A stretch of DNA of 59,185 nt from Elusimicrobiota bacterium. GTDB lineage: Bacteria; Elusimicrobiota; Elusimicrobia; UBA1565; UBA9628. The notes beneath the pieces were generated by a model. That model made no database searches. It saw nothing but the letters and a program-made list of their open reading frames with translations, and had not been told where the DNA came from. The translations under genes were made by a program, and so were the position numbers. Location of the stretch: positions 1-59,185 of the forward strand of contig JACQAZ010000026.1 of assembly GCA_016194705.1 (NCBI GenBank), read 5' to 3'. Below, in pieces: positions 44,858 through 51,544 of the stretch (position 1 is its first letter; each line of letters starts with the position of its first letter).

Positions 44858-44887
44858 TTGAAGCCCCGCCGCCGCAAAAGTTAAGAT
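44858..44887 (+). promoter_or_regulatory. promoter of the Crp/Fnr regulator
   Basis: TTGAAG at 44858-44863 and TAAGAT at 44882-44887 are separated by 18 nt. The -10 ends 7 nt before ATG 44895 with no Shine-Dalgarno, again suggesting a leaderless transcript. Confidence 0.55.
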
Positions 44888-44894
44888 ACCTTCC

Positions 44895-45569
44895 ATGCTG
44901 AAGATGCTGCGCAAAATCCCGTTCCTCGGTCAGCTTACGCCGCGCGACCTGCGCGAGGTCCACAAGATCTCGCGGATCAGGGAATACGGCCCCGGCGAGA
45001 ACGTCTTCACCAAGGCCCAGTCGGCCAACCAGATGTTCGTGGTGCTCTCGGGGCGCATCAAGATCTTCACGCATTCCGGCGGCAAGAAGCGCAAGACCTT
45101 CGCCTACCTCGATCCCGGCGACTTCTTCGGCGAGATGGCGCTTCTGGAGGGCAAGCCGCGCTCGGCCTCGGCCGAGGCGGTCAGCTACACGCGGCTCTTG
45201 GTCATCACCTACACCGAGTTCCGCAAGCTGCTGCTCAGCGACCCCATGCTGACCCTCTACCTCCTGCGCACGGTCTGCCAGCGCCTGCGCAAGGCCAACG
45301 AAGCCATCGAGGGCATGATGTTCCGCAACATCCTCGGGCGCGTGGCGCAGGCCCTCTGCGATCTCGGCCGGCGCGGGCGCAAGGTCCACGGGGGCATCGA
45401 GCTCGGCGAGCATTACACCCAGCAGGAGCTCGCCGACTTGGTGGGCACCACGCGCGAGCCGCTGACCCGCGCGCTCTCGACCCTGCGCCGGGTCCAGCTC
45501 ATCGAGACGACCGACGGGCGCTACTTCATCAAGGACCCGGTCAAGCTCGCCGCCCTGGGCCTGGTCTGA
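44895..45569 (+). CDS. Crp/Fnr-family transcriptional regulator
   Basis: This 224-residue regulator has an N-terminal cyclic-nucleotide-binding fold (FVVLSGRIKIFTHSGGKKR, GDFFGEMALLEGKPRSASAEA). The R-S pair in the phosphate-binding cassette is compatible with cyclic nucleotide binding. There are no Fnr-type N-terminal Cys. A dimerisation helix and a C-terminal winged helix follow, with recognition helix region YTQQELADLVGTTREPLTRALSTLRR. It lies 2 nt upstream of aspS. The effector and targets are unknown. Confidence 0.9.
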   Translation: MLKMLRKIPFLGQLTPRDLREVHKISRIREYGPGENVFTKAQSANQMFVVLSGRIKIFTHSGGKKRKTFAYLDPGDFFGEMALLEGKPRSASAEAVSYTRLLVITYTEFRKLLLSDPMLTLYLLRTVCQRLRKANEAIEGMMFRNILGRVAQALCDLGRRGRKVHGGIELGEHYTQQELADLVGTTREPLTRALSTLRRVQLIETTDGRYFIKDPVKLAALGLV

Positions 45570-45571
45570 GG

Positions 45572-47401
45572 ATGTCCTCGCCGCTCGCGACGGGCCTGCG
45601 GACGCACGCCTGCGGCCTTTTGACCGCCAAGGACGAGGGCACCAGCGTCAAGCTCGCCGGCTGGGTGCACTCCCGGCGCGACCACGGAGGCCTCTATTTC
45701 TTCGATCTGCGCGACCGGACCGGCCTCGTTCAGGTCGTCGTGAGTCCCGACGACGCCCAGACCTTCTCGGCCGCCGGCTCGCTCGGCGCGGAATTCGTCG
45801 TCGGCGTAGAAGGGACGGTCGGCCGCCGCCCCAAAGGCACGGAGAACCCCAAACTCCCGACGGGGGAGGTCGAGGTCCGAGCGCAGTCGATCAAGGTCCT
45901 CAACTCCTCGAAGACCTTGCCGTTCGAGCTCGACGAGCACTCCAATGTCTCCGAAGAGACACGCCTCAAGTACCGCTTTCTCGACTTGCGGCGCGCGCGC
46001 ATGCGCGACAACCTGATCGCCCGCCACAAGGTGTCCCAGGTCGTGCGGCGCGAACTCGACGCGATGGGGTTCCTCGAGATCGAGACCCCGATCCTGACCA
46101 AGGCGACGCCCGAAGGGGCGCGGGACTATCTCGTCCCAGCCCGCCTCAGTCCAGGATTGTTCTACGCATTGCCGCAGTCACCGCAGATTTTTAAGCAAAT
46201 TCTGATGGCGGCGGGGATGGAGCGCTACTTCCAGCTGGCGCGCGCCTTCCGCGACGAGGACCTGCGCTCCGATCGCCAGCCCGAGCACACCCAGATCGAC
46301 CTCGAGATGTCGTTTGTCGAGGAGAAAGACGTGCACGCCGCCGTCGAGCGCTTCATGAAGGCCGTGTTCAAGGAGGTCATGGGAGTCGATATCCCGACGC
46401 CGTTCGCGCGCATCGAATACGACGAGTGCATGCGGCGCTACGGCTCCGACAAGCCGGACCTTCGGTACGACCTGGAAATCATCGATCTGACCGACGTGTT
46501 TCGCAATACTCAATTCAAGGTCTTCGGCGAGGCCGTCAAGTCGGGCGGGGTCATCGCTGGTCTCACGGTGAATGGCTCCGGGGTCTCGCGAAGCCACATC
46601 GATCGACTCACTCAGCTCCTCAAAGATCATGGCGCCAAAGGACTCCCGTGGATCCGCTGGCGGGGCGCGACGGAAGAGCCTGAGTCCCCGATCGCGAAAT
46701 TCTTCAGTCCGGATGAGATCAAAAGCCTCAAGACGAGGGTCGGCGCCAAACCCGGAGAGATCACTTTCTTTTCTCTCGGCGCAGCCTATGCCGCCAGTGC
46801 CTATCTCGGAGTCCTACGAAAAGAGGCCATCGGCAACAACGAGTTGGCCAAGCTTGTCGGATTGACCAGGAATAAGGAGTGGTCATTCCATTGGGTCGTC
46901 CACTTCCCGCTGCTCGAGTGGGAGCCCGAGGAGAAACGCTGGACCTTCACGCACAACCCCTTCACGGCTCCGTTGGAATCCGAGCTTCCCAAGCTCGACA
47001 CGGACCCAGGGAACATCGCCTCGCACCAGTACGATCTCGTGCTCAACGGGGTCGAGCTGGCCTCGGGCTCGATCCGCAACCATCGCGGCGAGGTCCAGCG
47101 GAAGATCCTCTCGCTCATGGGTTTCTCGGCAGAGGAACAGGAGGCCCAGTTCGGCCTGCTGCTGCGCGCGCTCGAATTCGGAGCTCCCCCGCACGGGGGC
47201 GCGGCGCTGGGCCTCGACCGCCTGATCGCGATCCTGCGGGGCGAAGACTCGATCCGGGAAGTCATTGCGTTCCCGAAGACCGCGAAAGGGACATGTCCGT
47301 TATCCGAAGCGCCCTCGCCGGTCAAGGAAAAGCAGCTGGAGGAACTTCACATCAAACTGAATCTCCCGCCCCTTAAGCCTGATTCCAGCGGGCGGCCTTA
47401 G
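45572..47401 (+). CDS. aspS: aspartyl-tRNA synthetase, bacterial type
   Basis: This 609-residue class II synthetase has an N-terminal OB fold (VKLAGWVHSRRDHGGLYFFDLRDRTG). The catalytic core shows motif 2 FRDEDLRSDRQPEHTQIDLE and motif 3 GLDRLIAILRG, and the GAD insertion domain lies in between, which marks the bacterial type. Motif 2 reads QPEHTQID where most bacterial enzymes have QPEFTQ, a single F-to-H change. No GatCAB genes are here, so it cannot be said whether it also charges tRNA-Asn. It follows the Crp/Fnr gene by 2 nt. Confidence 0.96.
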   Translation: MSSPLATGLRTHACGLLTAKDEGTSVKLAGWVHSRRDHGGLYFFDLRDRTGLVQVVVSPDDAQTFSAAGSLGAEFVVGVEGTVGRRPKGTENPKLPTGEVEVRAQSIKVLNSSKTLPFELDEHSNVSEETRLKYRFLDLRRARMRDNLIARHKVSQVVRRELDAMGFLEIETPILTKATPEGARDYLVPARLSPGLFYALPQSPQIFKQILMAAGMERYFQLARAFRDEDLRSDRQPEHTQIDLEMSFVEEKDVHAAVERFMKAVFKEVMGVDIPTPFARIEYDECMRRYGSDKPDLRYDLEIIDLTDVFRNTQFKVFGEAVKSGGVIAGLTVNGSGVSRSHIDRLTQLLKDHGAKGLPWIRWRGATEEPESPIAKFFSPDEIKSLKTRVGAKPGEITFFSLGAAYAASAYLGVLRKEAIGNNELAKLVGLTRNKEWSFHWVVHFPLLEWEPEEKRWTFTHNPFTAPLESELPKLDTDPGNIASHQYDLVLNGVELASGSIRNHRGEVQRKILSLMGFSAEEQEAQFGLLLRALEFGAPPHGGAALGLDRLIAILRGEDSIREVIAFPKTAKGTCPLSEAPSPVKEKQLEELHIKLNLPPLKPDSSGRP

Positions 47402-47823
47402 CCTGAATTTTTCACCCGGTATTCCCGATGCCGCTCTAGGAACTGCTTCGTCGCCTCCTTCTCGACCGAGTCCGTGATCATCACATCGGCCACGCTTTCC
47501 GGCCTTCTCGCACGGCATTGCGGGCACACCCATTCCTGGCCGTCGAGCTTGAGCGCGATCACGCACTGGCGGCAATGCGGCAGTCCCGCCGAAACCTTCT
47601 CGAGGGTCTTCTGCGTCGAGGAAAAGACGACGGCCGGAAACCACAACAGTTCGTAGCGCTCGACGCGCAGCTCCGCGGTCTCAGGCGACGACTTAAGCAT
47701 CTTGAGCTCGTTCTCCGCCGCGGCGAGCCGCGCGCTGAGACTCAAATTCCTGAACTTCTCAAAGACGAGCAGGACGAGGATCACCGCCGCCGCGGCCAGG
47801 CCCGCAAGCTCCAAGGTTGTCAT
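47398..47823 (-). CDS. membrane-anchored zinc-ribbon protein
   Basis: This 141-residue protein has an N-terminal anchor (LAGLAAAAVILVLLVFEKF), a short coiled coil (LSARLAAAENELKML) and a zinc ribbon made by PHCRQC and WVCPQCRARR. The C-terminal tail is charged. The ribbon probably faces the cytoplasm. No family name is recognised. TATACT with a TTGAAT at 17-nt spacing lies just upstream, ending 8 nt before ATG. Its stop overlaps that of aspS by 4 nt (convergent). Confidence 0.65.
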   Translation of the reverse strand: MTTLELAGLAAAAVILVLLVFEKFRNLSLSARLAAAENELKMLKSSPETAELRVERYELLWFPAVVFSSTQKTLEKVSAGLPHCRQCVIALKLDGQEWVCPQCRARRPESVADVMITDSVEKEATKQFLERHREYRVKNSG

Positions 47824-47831
47824 TGACGAAA

Positions 47832-47860
47832 AGTATAGCCCGGGGCGGTTTTTTATTCAA
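47832..47860 (-). promoter_or_regulatory. promoter of the zinc-ribbon gene
   Basis: On the reverse strand TTGAAT (47855-47860) and TATACT (47832-47837) are separated by 17 nt, and TATACT ends 8 nt before ATG 47823. No Shine-Dalgarno intervenes. Confidence 0.6.
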
Positions 47861-47871
47861 GCCTTGCAGCC

Positions 47872-48406
47872 CTAGAAACTCCAGCTCGCGCCGAGCTCGA
47901 TGGTCCGCGCGGGAACCAGGTAGTACTGCGCATCGCCGAGTTCGCTCTCGCCCGCCGGAGCTCTCTGGTCGCTCAAATTGCGTCCCTGGCAGCGCAGTTC
48001 GAACCCGCCGCGGCGCCAGCCCGCCGCGGCGCTCCACGTCGCGCAAATCGAGACTCGCCAAGGCGGGGTTGAAGGCGCCGCCCCACGGGACGCCGTCGAC
48101 CACGAGCAGGAAGGCGTCGGCCTCCTTGAGCCCCCAGAACTCGGGCAGGCTCGTCCCCGGGCCGGAATCGGAGCCTGCCGCGATGTCGACCCCGGAGACC
48201 AGCGAGAGCGCGCCGCCGAGGTCGGTCGCTCCACGGTCCCTGAGTTCCTCGCCGCCGATGACGGTGACCGCGGCCGGGACCTGGGCCACGTCCTCGCTGA
48301 TGCGCGTCGCTGTGATGACGATGGGCTCCTGCTCGGCCTCCGCAGCTCGGCAGGGAGGCGCTGCGAGGAGAAGCGCGAGAACAAGCCAACGGCGCTCGGT
48401 CGCCAT
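47872..48406 (-). pseudogene. TonB-dependent receptor remnant (internal deletion and frameshift)
   Basis: The frame from 48406 encodes a signal peptide (WLVLALLLAAPPCRAAEA) and a good TonB receptor plug: EPIVITATRISEDVAQVPA, LSLVSGVDIAAGS and LLVVDGVPWGGAFNPALA, as far as LDLRDVER. Near 48000-48035 homology jumps to another frame. That frame ends FELRCQGRNLSDQ, then PARTIELGASWSF with a stop at 47872, which looks like the last strands of a TonB beta-barrel. Almost the entire barrel of several hundred residues is missing. This is a decayed receptor; a short exported plug-only peptide could still be made from the first frame. Confidence 0.8.
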
Positions 48407-48413
48407 GCCCTCG

Positions 48414-48419
48414 ATGATA
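48414..48419 (-). promoter_or_regulatory. TATCAT -10-like element before the receptor remnant
   Basis: TATCAT ends 7 nt before the ATG of the receptor remnant, so its original leaderless-type promoter seems to survive. Confidence 0.4.
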
Positions 48420-48527
48420 TCAAAGCGAAGGGAACCCGAGAGGGGACTGAAAGGCCCTGGTCCTCATAGGTCCTTAGTCCCATGCCGGCGCGCGCCCGCC
48501 CATCTACGCTTTTTTCAGGAGGACATC

Positions 48528-48665
48528 ATGAGCGTGGTGCGAGATTGGCAGGAGGTCGCGGGAATGGCCTGCGCCGAGGGCGCGGAGGTCCTCGTGCTCT
48601 CCAGCAACCTCCGCTACCGGGTCATGGCCGGTCGCTGGGTCTGCGTGGGCTGCGGGGCCGGTTGA
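48528..48665 (+). CDS. 45-residue protein with C-terminal CxxC
   Basis: A perfect AGGAGG at 48517-48522 sits 5 nt before ATG 48528, the best Shine-Dalgarno in the window. The 45-residue product begins MSVVRDWQEVAGMACAEG, continues EVLVLSSNLRYRVMAG and ends RWVCVGCGAG. The three Cys, two as CxxC, suggest metal binding or redox activity. A hairpin follows 8 nt after the stop. Its isolation, strong ribosome site and terminator support a real small gene. No family is recognised. Confidence 0.6.
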   Translation: MSVVRDWQEVAGMACAEGAEVLVLSSNLRYRVMAGRWVCVGCGAG

Positions 48666-48673
48666 AAAAGTTC

Positions 48674-48695
48674 AGGCCCTCCTGTCGGAGGGCCT
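48674..48695. terminator. bidirectional hairpin between small gene and tRNA
   Basis: AGGCCCTCC (48674-48682) and GGAGGGCCT (48687-48695) form a 9-bp stem with a 4-nt loop. A-rich and T-rich flanks on both sides let it serve the small gene rightwards and the tRNA gene leftwards. Confidence 0.65.
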
Positions 48696-48703
48696 CAAAA
48701 AAC

Positions 48704-48779
48704 TGGTGGACGTGACAGGGATCGAACCTGCGACCTCTTCCTTGCGAAGGAAGCGCTCTCCCAGCTGAGCTACACGCCC
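48704..48779 (-). tRNA. tRNA-Ala(CGC)
   Basis: This 76-nt cloverleaf lies on the reverse strand. Acceptor GGGCGTG pairs with CACGTCC and includes the G3-U70 wobble that identifies alanine tRNAs. TAGCTCAG-type D arm, anticodon stem CTTCC/GGAAG with loop TTCGCAA (anticodon CGC, reading GCG), T arm with TTCGATC, discriminator A and encoded CCA are all present. It is a single gene, with a hairpin terminator downstream. Confidence 0.95.
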
Positions 48780-48795
48780 CTGGGACGACATTCTA

Positions 48796-49740
48796 TCATT
48801 TTTTTTCGCCGGCCTTCCGCTCTTCCTCCAGGCGCCGCTTGATGATGCGCAGCCCGTGCTTGTAGGCCTGCTTGGCCTTGATGTGATCCTCGAGGGTCGC
48901 CGAGAAGACGTGGCCGCCGGTGTTGTCGGCGACGAAATAGATCGCCTCGGTCTTCGCCGGGCGCATCGCGGCCTTGAAGGAATCGAGACCGGGATTGCAG
49001 ATGGGCCCGGGGGGCAGCCCGTAGTGCACGTAGGTGTTGTACGGCGAGGGGGTGCGCAGGTCGTCCGAGCTCAGGCCCTTCTTCCAATGCCCCAGGGCGT
49101 ACTGCACCGTGGGGTCGGCCTCCAGGCGCATGCGGATGCGCATCCGGTTGAGATAGACCGCCGCGATCATCGGCTTCTCGGCCGCGCGGGCCCCCTCGCG
49201 CTCGACGATGGAGGCCAAGGTCACGAGCTGGTTCAGGGTCAGTTCGGGCTTGGGCGAGGCGCTCGTGAACTCCGGCTCGACGCGCTTCTTGAACTCCTGG
49301 TGCATCCGGTGCGCGGCGGCTTCCGGTGAGGCGCCCGGCTCGAAGAAATAGGTCGTCGGGAAAAGATAGCCCTCGAGGCGGTTTTGACCGGCGTAGCGCT
49401 CGAACGAATCGGCCTTGCAGACTCCGTTGGCCTCGAGGCGCTCGCCGATCTGCTTGGCCGAGAAGCCCTCCGGGACCACGATCTTGACCCCCATCGAGCC
49501 TCCGGCCTCGAGGGCGTCGAGCAAGTAAGGCAGCCACATGCGCGTCCTGAGCTTATAGGTCCCGGGCTTGAGGCTGCGGTCGGCCCCGCTCAACGAGGCC
49601 GCCAATCGAAAAAGCCTCGCCGAGGCCACCACGCCCTTGGCCTTGAGCAGAGCGCCGGTCTGCGAGGCCGTCGTTCCGGCGGGCAGCGTGACCTCGACTG
49701 GCTGTCCCGGCCAGAACAGGCAACAGCCCGCCGCAAGCAA
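48796..49740 (-). CDS. mltG: MltG endolytic murein transglycosylase
   Basis: This protein of about 314 residues has a LysM-like domain (VEVTLPAGTTASQTGALL, KIVVPEGFSAKQIGERL). The YceG catalytic part that follows contains EGYLFPTTYFFEPG, LVTLASIVEREGARAAEKPMIAAVYLNR (catalytic Glu in the IVERE segment), DPTVQYALG and YNTYVHYGLPPGPICNPG. MltG cuts nascent glycan strands. TTG 49740 gives a truncated anchor. The frame is open upstream through KLAAAGLALLLAAG, which looks like the real membrane helix, so the start may be a non-ATG codon further up. It follows the response regulator. Confidence 0.93.
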   Translation of the reverse strand: MLAAGCCLFWPGQPVEVTLPAGTTASQTGALLKAKGVVASARLFRLAASLSGADRSLKPGTYKLRTRMWLPYLLDALEAGGSMGVKIVVPEGFSAKQIGERLEANGVCKADSFERYAGQNRLEGYLFPTTYFFEPGASPEAAAHRMHQEFKKRVEPEFTSASPKPELTLNQLVTLASIVEREGARAAEKPMIAAVYLNRMRIRMRLEADPTVQYALGHWKKGLSSDDLRTPSPYNTYVHYGLPPGPICNPGLDSFKAAMRPAKTEAIYFVADNTGGHVFSATLEDHIKAKQAYKHGLRIIKRRLEEERKAGEKK

Positions 49741-49775
49741 GAGGGCCAGCCCCGCGGCCGCGAGCTTGACCGCCC

Positions 49776-50162
49776 TCAGGCCGGTCCCGCCTTGGCGCGC
49801 CGCAGCGCCGCCTTGACCCGTGCGAGCAGCTCGTCGGGCTTGAACGGCTTGACGATGAAGTCGTCGACGCCGAAGTGCAGGGCCTCGAGCTCCTCGTCGG
49901 CGGTCTGCTTGACCGTCAGCATCAGGACCGGCAGGTCCTTGGCCTTGGGGTCGTCGCGAAGAGCGCGGCAGAAATGCTCGCCGTCCATCTTGGGCATCAT
50001 CCAGTCGACGAGCACGATGTCCGCGGCGTAGCCTTTGAGCGCGGCGAGACCCTCGGTCCCGTCGGCTGCGGTCTTGACCTCCATGCCCGCGGCCTTCAAG
50101 ACGTCTTGGACGATCAGCCGGTAATCCTCCTCGTCGTCCACCACCAATACCTTCGTCGCCAT
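49776..50162 (-). CDS. stand-alone CheY-like response regulator
   Basis: This 128-residue receiver domain has no output domain. Acidic pocket D9-D10, phosphoacceptor D53 (VLVDWMMPKMDG), T83 and K105 (VKPFKP) are all present, so it should be phosphorylatable. It is preceded by GGAGG and lies 11 nt downstream of the histidine kinase, its likely partner. With no DNA-binding domain it must act on another protein, perhaps a component of the surface gene set upstream. Confidence 0.93.
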   Translation of the reverse strand: MATKVLVVDDEEDYRLIVQDVLKAAGMEVKTAADGTEGLAALKGYAADIVLVDWMMPKMDGEHFCRALRDDPKAKDLPVLMLTVKQTADEELEALHFGVDDFIVKPFKPDELLARVKAALRRAKAGPA

Positions 50163-50173
50163 TCCAAGCCTCC

Positions 50174-51544
50174 TTAGCCCGCCACCTTCAGCGAGAAGAC
50201 GATGCGCGTGCCCTCGCTGCGGGAGGACTTCACGGCGATCTTGCCGCCGTGCTGATCGATGATCGACTTCGCGATGTAAAGCCCCAGGCCCGTGCCCTTC
50301 GCGCCGATGACCCCTTCGCCGACGTTGCGTCCCTGCGAGAAAGCGGAGAACAGGCGGGCCGTGTCGCTCTCGTCCATGCCGCGCCCCGTGTCCACCACAG
50401 CCACCTCGACCCAGCGCGCGACGCCCTCGCGGTACTGCTCGCCCAGTATTTCGATGCGCCCGCCCGGGGGCGTGAATTTCAAGCCGTTGGAAACGAGGTT
50501 GACGAGGACCTGGCGCAGCCGCTCGGAATCGCCCATGACCGCGGGCAGCGCGTCGAGGCTCTGGCCGAGCCTGACCTCCTGCGCCCGCGCCTTGGGCTCG
50601 AAGAATTGGCAGACCTCGCTGGCGACCTCCTGGAGCTTGATGGGCCGAAGCACGCATTCCATCTTCCCCTTCTCGATCTTCGCCACGTCGAGCAGGTCGT
50701 TGATGAAGCGGCCCAGACGCTGCACGTTGGCCTGGATCCGGCCGACATACTCCAAGGACTGCGCCGCACCCGCCGCGTCGGGCGCCTTGAGCTTTTCCTC
50801 GACGAGATGCAGGAAGCTCTCGATGGCGCCCAGCGGCGAGCGCAGTTCGTGGGTCACGGATGAGACGAAGGTCTTCTTGCTCTCGTCGAGCTCCTCGAGC
50901 TTCTGCGACATGCCGTTGAAGACCTTCACGAGCGAGCCGACCTCGTCGTCGGACTCCCACTCGAGGCTGGCCCCGAAGCGCCCGGCTCCCACCTCTCCGG
51001 CCACGCGGACCAAAGCGCTCAGGGGAGCCGTCAAGCTGCTCGAGAACCAGATCGAGAACAGCATCCCCACGAGAATGGTCACGCTCGAGACCCCCGTGAT
51101 GATCTTCGTCAAACGCCGCTCGTCTTGCCCGACATACTCCCTCAGGCTCGCTTGATCGATGCCGACGACGATGCCGACGCGCCGCCCCGCGTTGGCAGGA
51201 TCGACGACCTGAAAGGCCTTCTCGGTGATCTCCTTGCCGGCCGGCGCGCCGCCGACGCTGAGCGCGCGCGTGCGCTCGCCGATCTGCCAATTCATTCTTG
51301 CGTAGGCCAGGGCCGGATACTGTCCTTTGAGGAAGTTGACGTAGCTGATGAGCGCCAGGTCGTCTTTCTGCAGCAGGGCGTCGAGCGCGGCCCTCTGGAC
51401 CGAGCTCTCGATGACTTCGACGCGGGCTGACGTGTCGCGGTCGTTGAACTGGCGAGAGACGAACAGGACGCCGAAGCCCAGCGCGCTCAAGGACACGATC
51501 AGCAGCGCGCTGAGGCTGGCGGCCAGTTTGGTCCTTATCGTCAT
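50174..51544 (-). CDS. membrane histidine kinase with HAMP domain
   Basis: This 456-residue kinase has two transmembrane helices (LSALLIVSLSALGFGVLFVS and GVSSVTILVGMLFSIWF). They enclose a periplasmic sensor region of about 110 residues with no known fold assigned. HAMP, HisKA with H232 (SSVTHELRSPLGAIES) and a HATPase domain with NLVSNGLKF, DTGRGMDE and GTGLGLYIAKS follow. All catalytic motifs are intact. The ATG overlaps the stop of the barrel-TPR gene upstream, so it is translated with the surface genes. Confidence 0.93.
   Translation of the reverse strand: MTIRTKLAASLSALLIVSLSALGFGVLFVSRQFNDRDTSARVEVIESSVQRAALDALLQKDDLALISYVNFLKGQYPALAYARMNWQIGERTRALSVGGAPAGKEITEKAFQVVDPANAGRRVGIVVGIDQASLREYVGQDERRLTKIITGVSSVTILVGMLFSIWFSSSLTAPLSALVRVAGEVGAGRFGASLEWESDDEVGSLVKVFNGMSQKLEELDESKKTFVSSVTHELRSPLGAIESFLHLVEEKLKAPDAAGAAQSLEYVGRIQANVQRLGRFINDLLDVAKIEKGKMECVLRPIKLQEVASEVCQFFEPKARAQEVRLGQSLDALPAVMGDSERLRQVLVNLVSNGLKFTPPGGRIEILGEQYREGVARWVEVAVVDTGRGMDESDTARLFSAFSQGRNVGEGVIGAKGTGLGLYIAKSIIDQHGGKIAVKSSRSEGTRIVFSLKVAG

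Noticed and set aside
47817..48665. 282-residue forward ORF running through the TonB remnant into the small CxxC gene
   Set aside because: Only its last 45 codons, after the AGGAGG, look coding; the rest is antisense to the receptor remnant.
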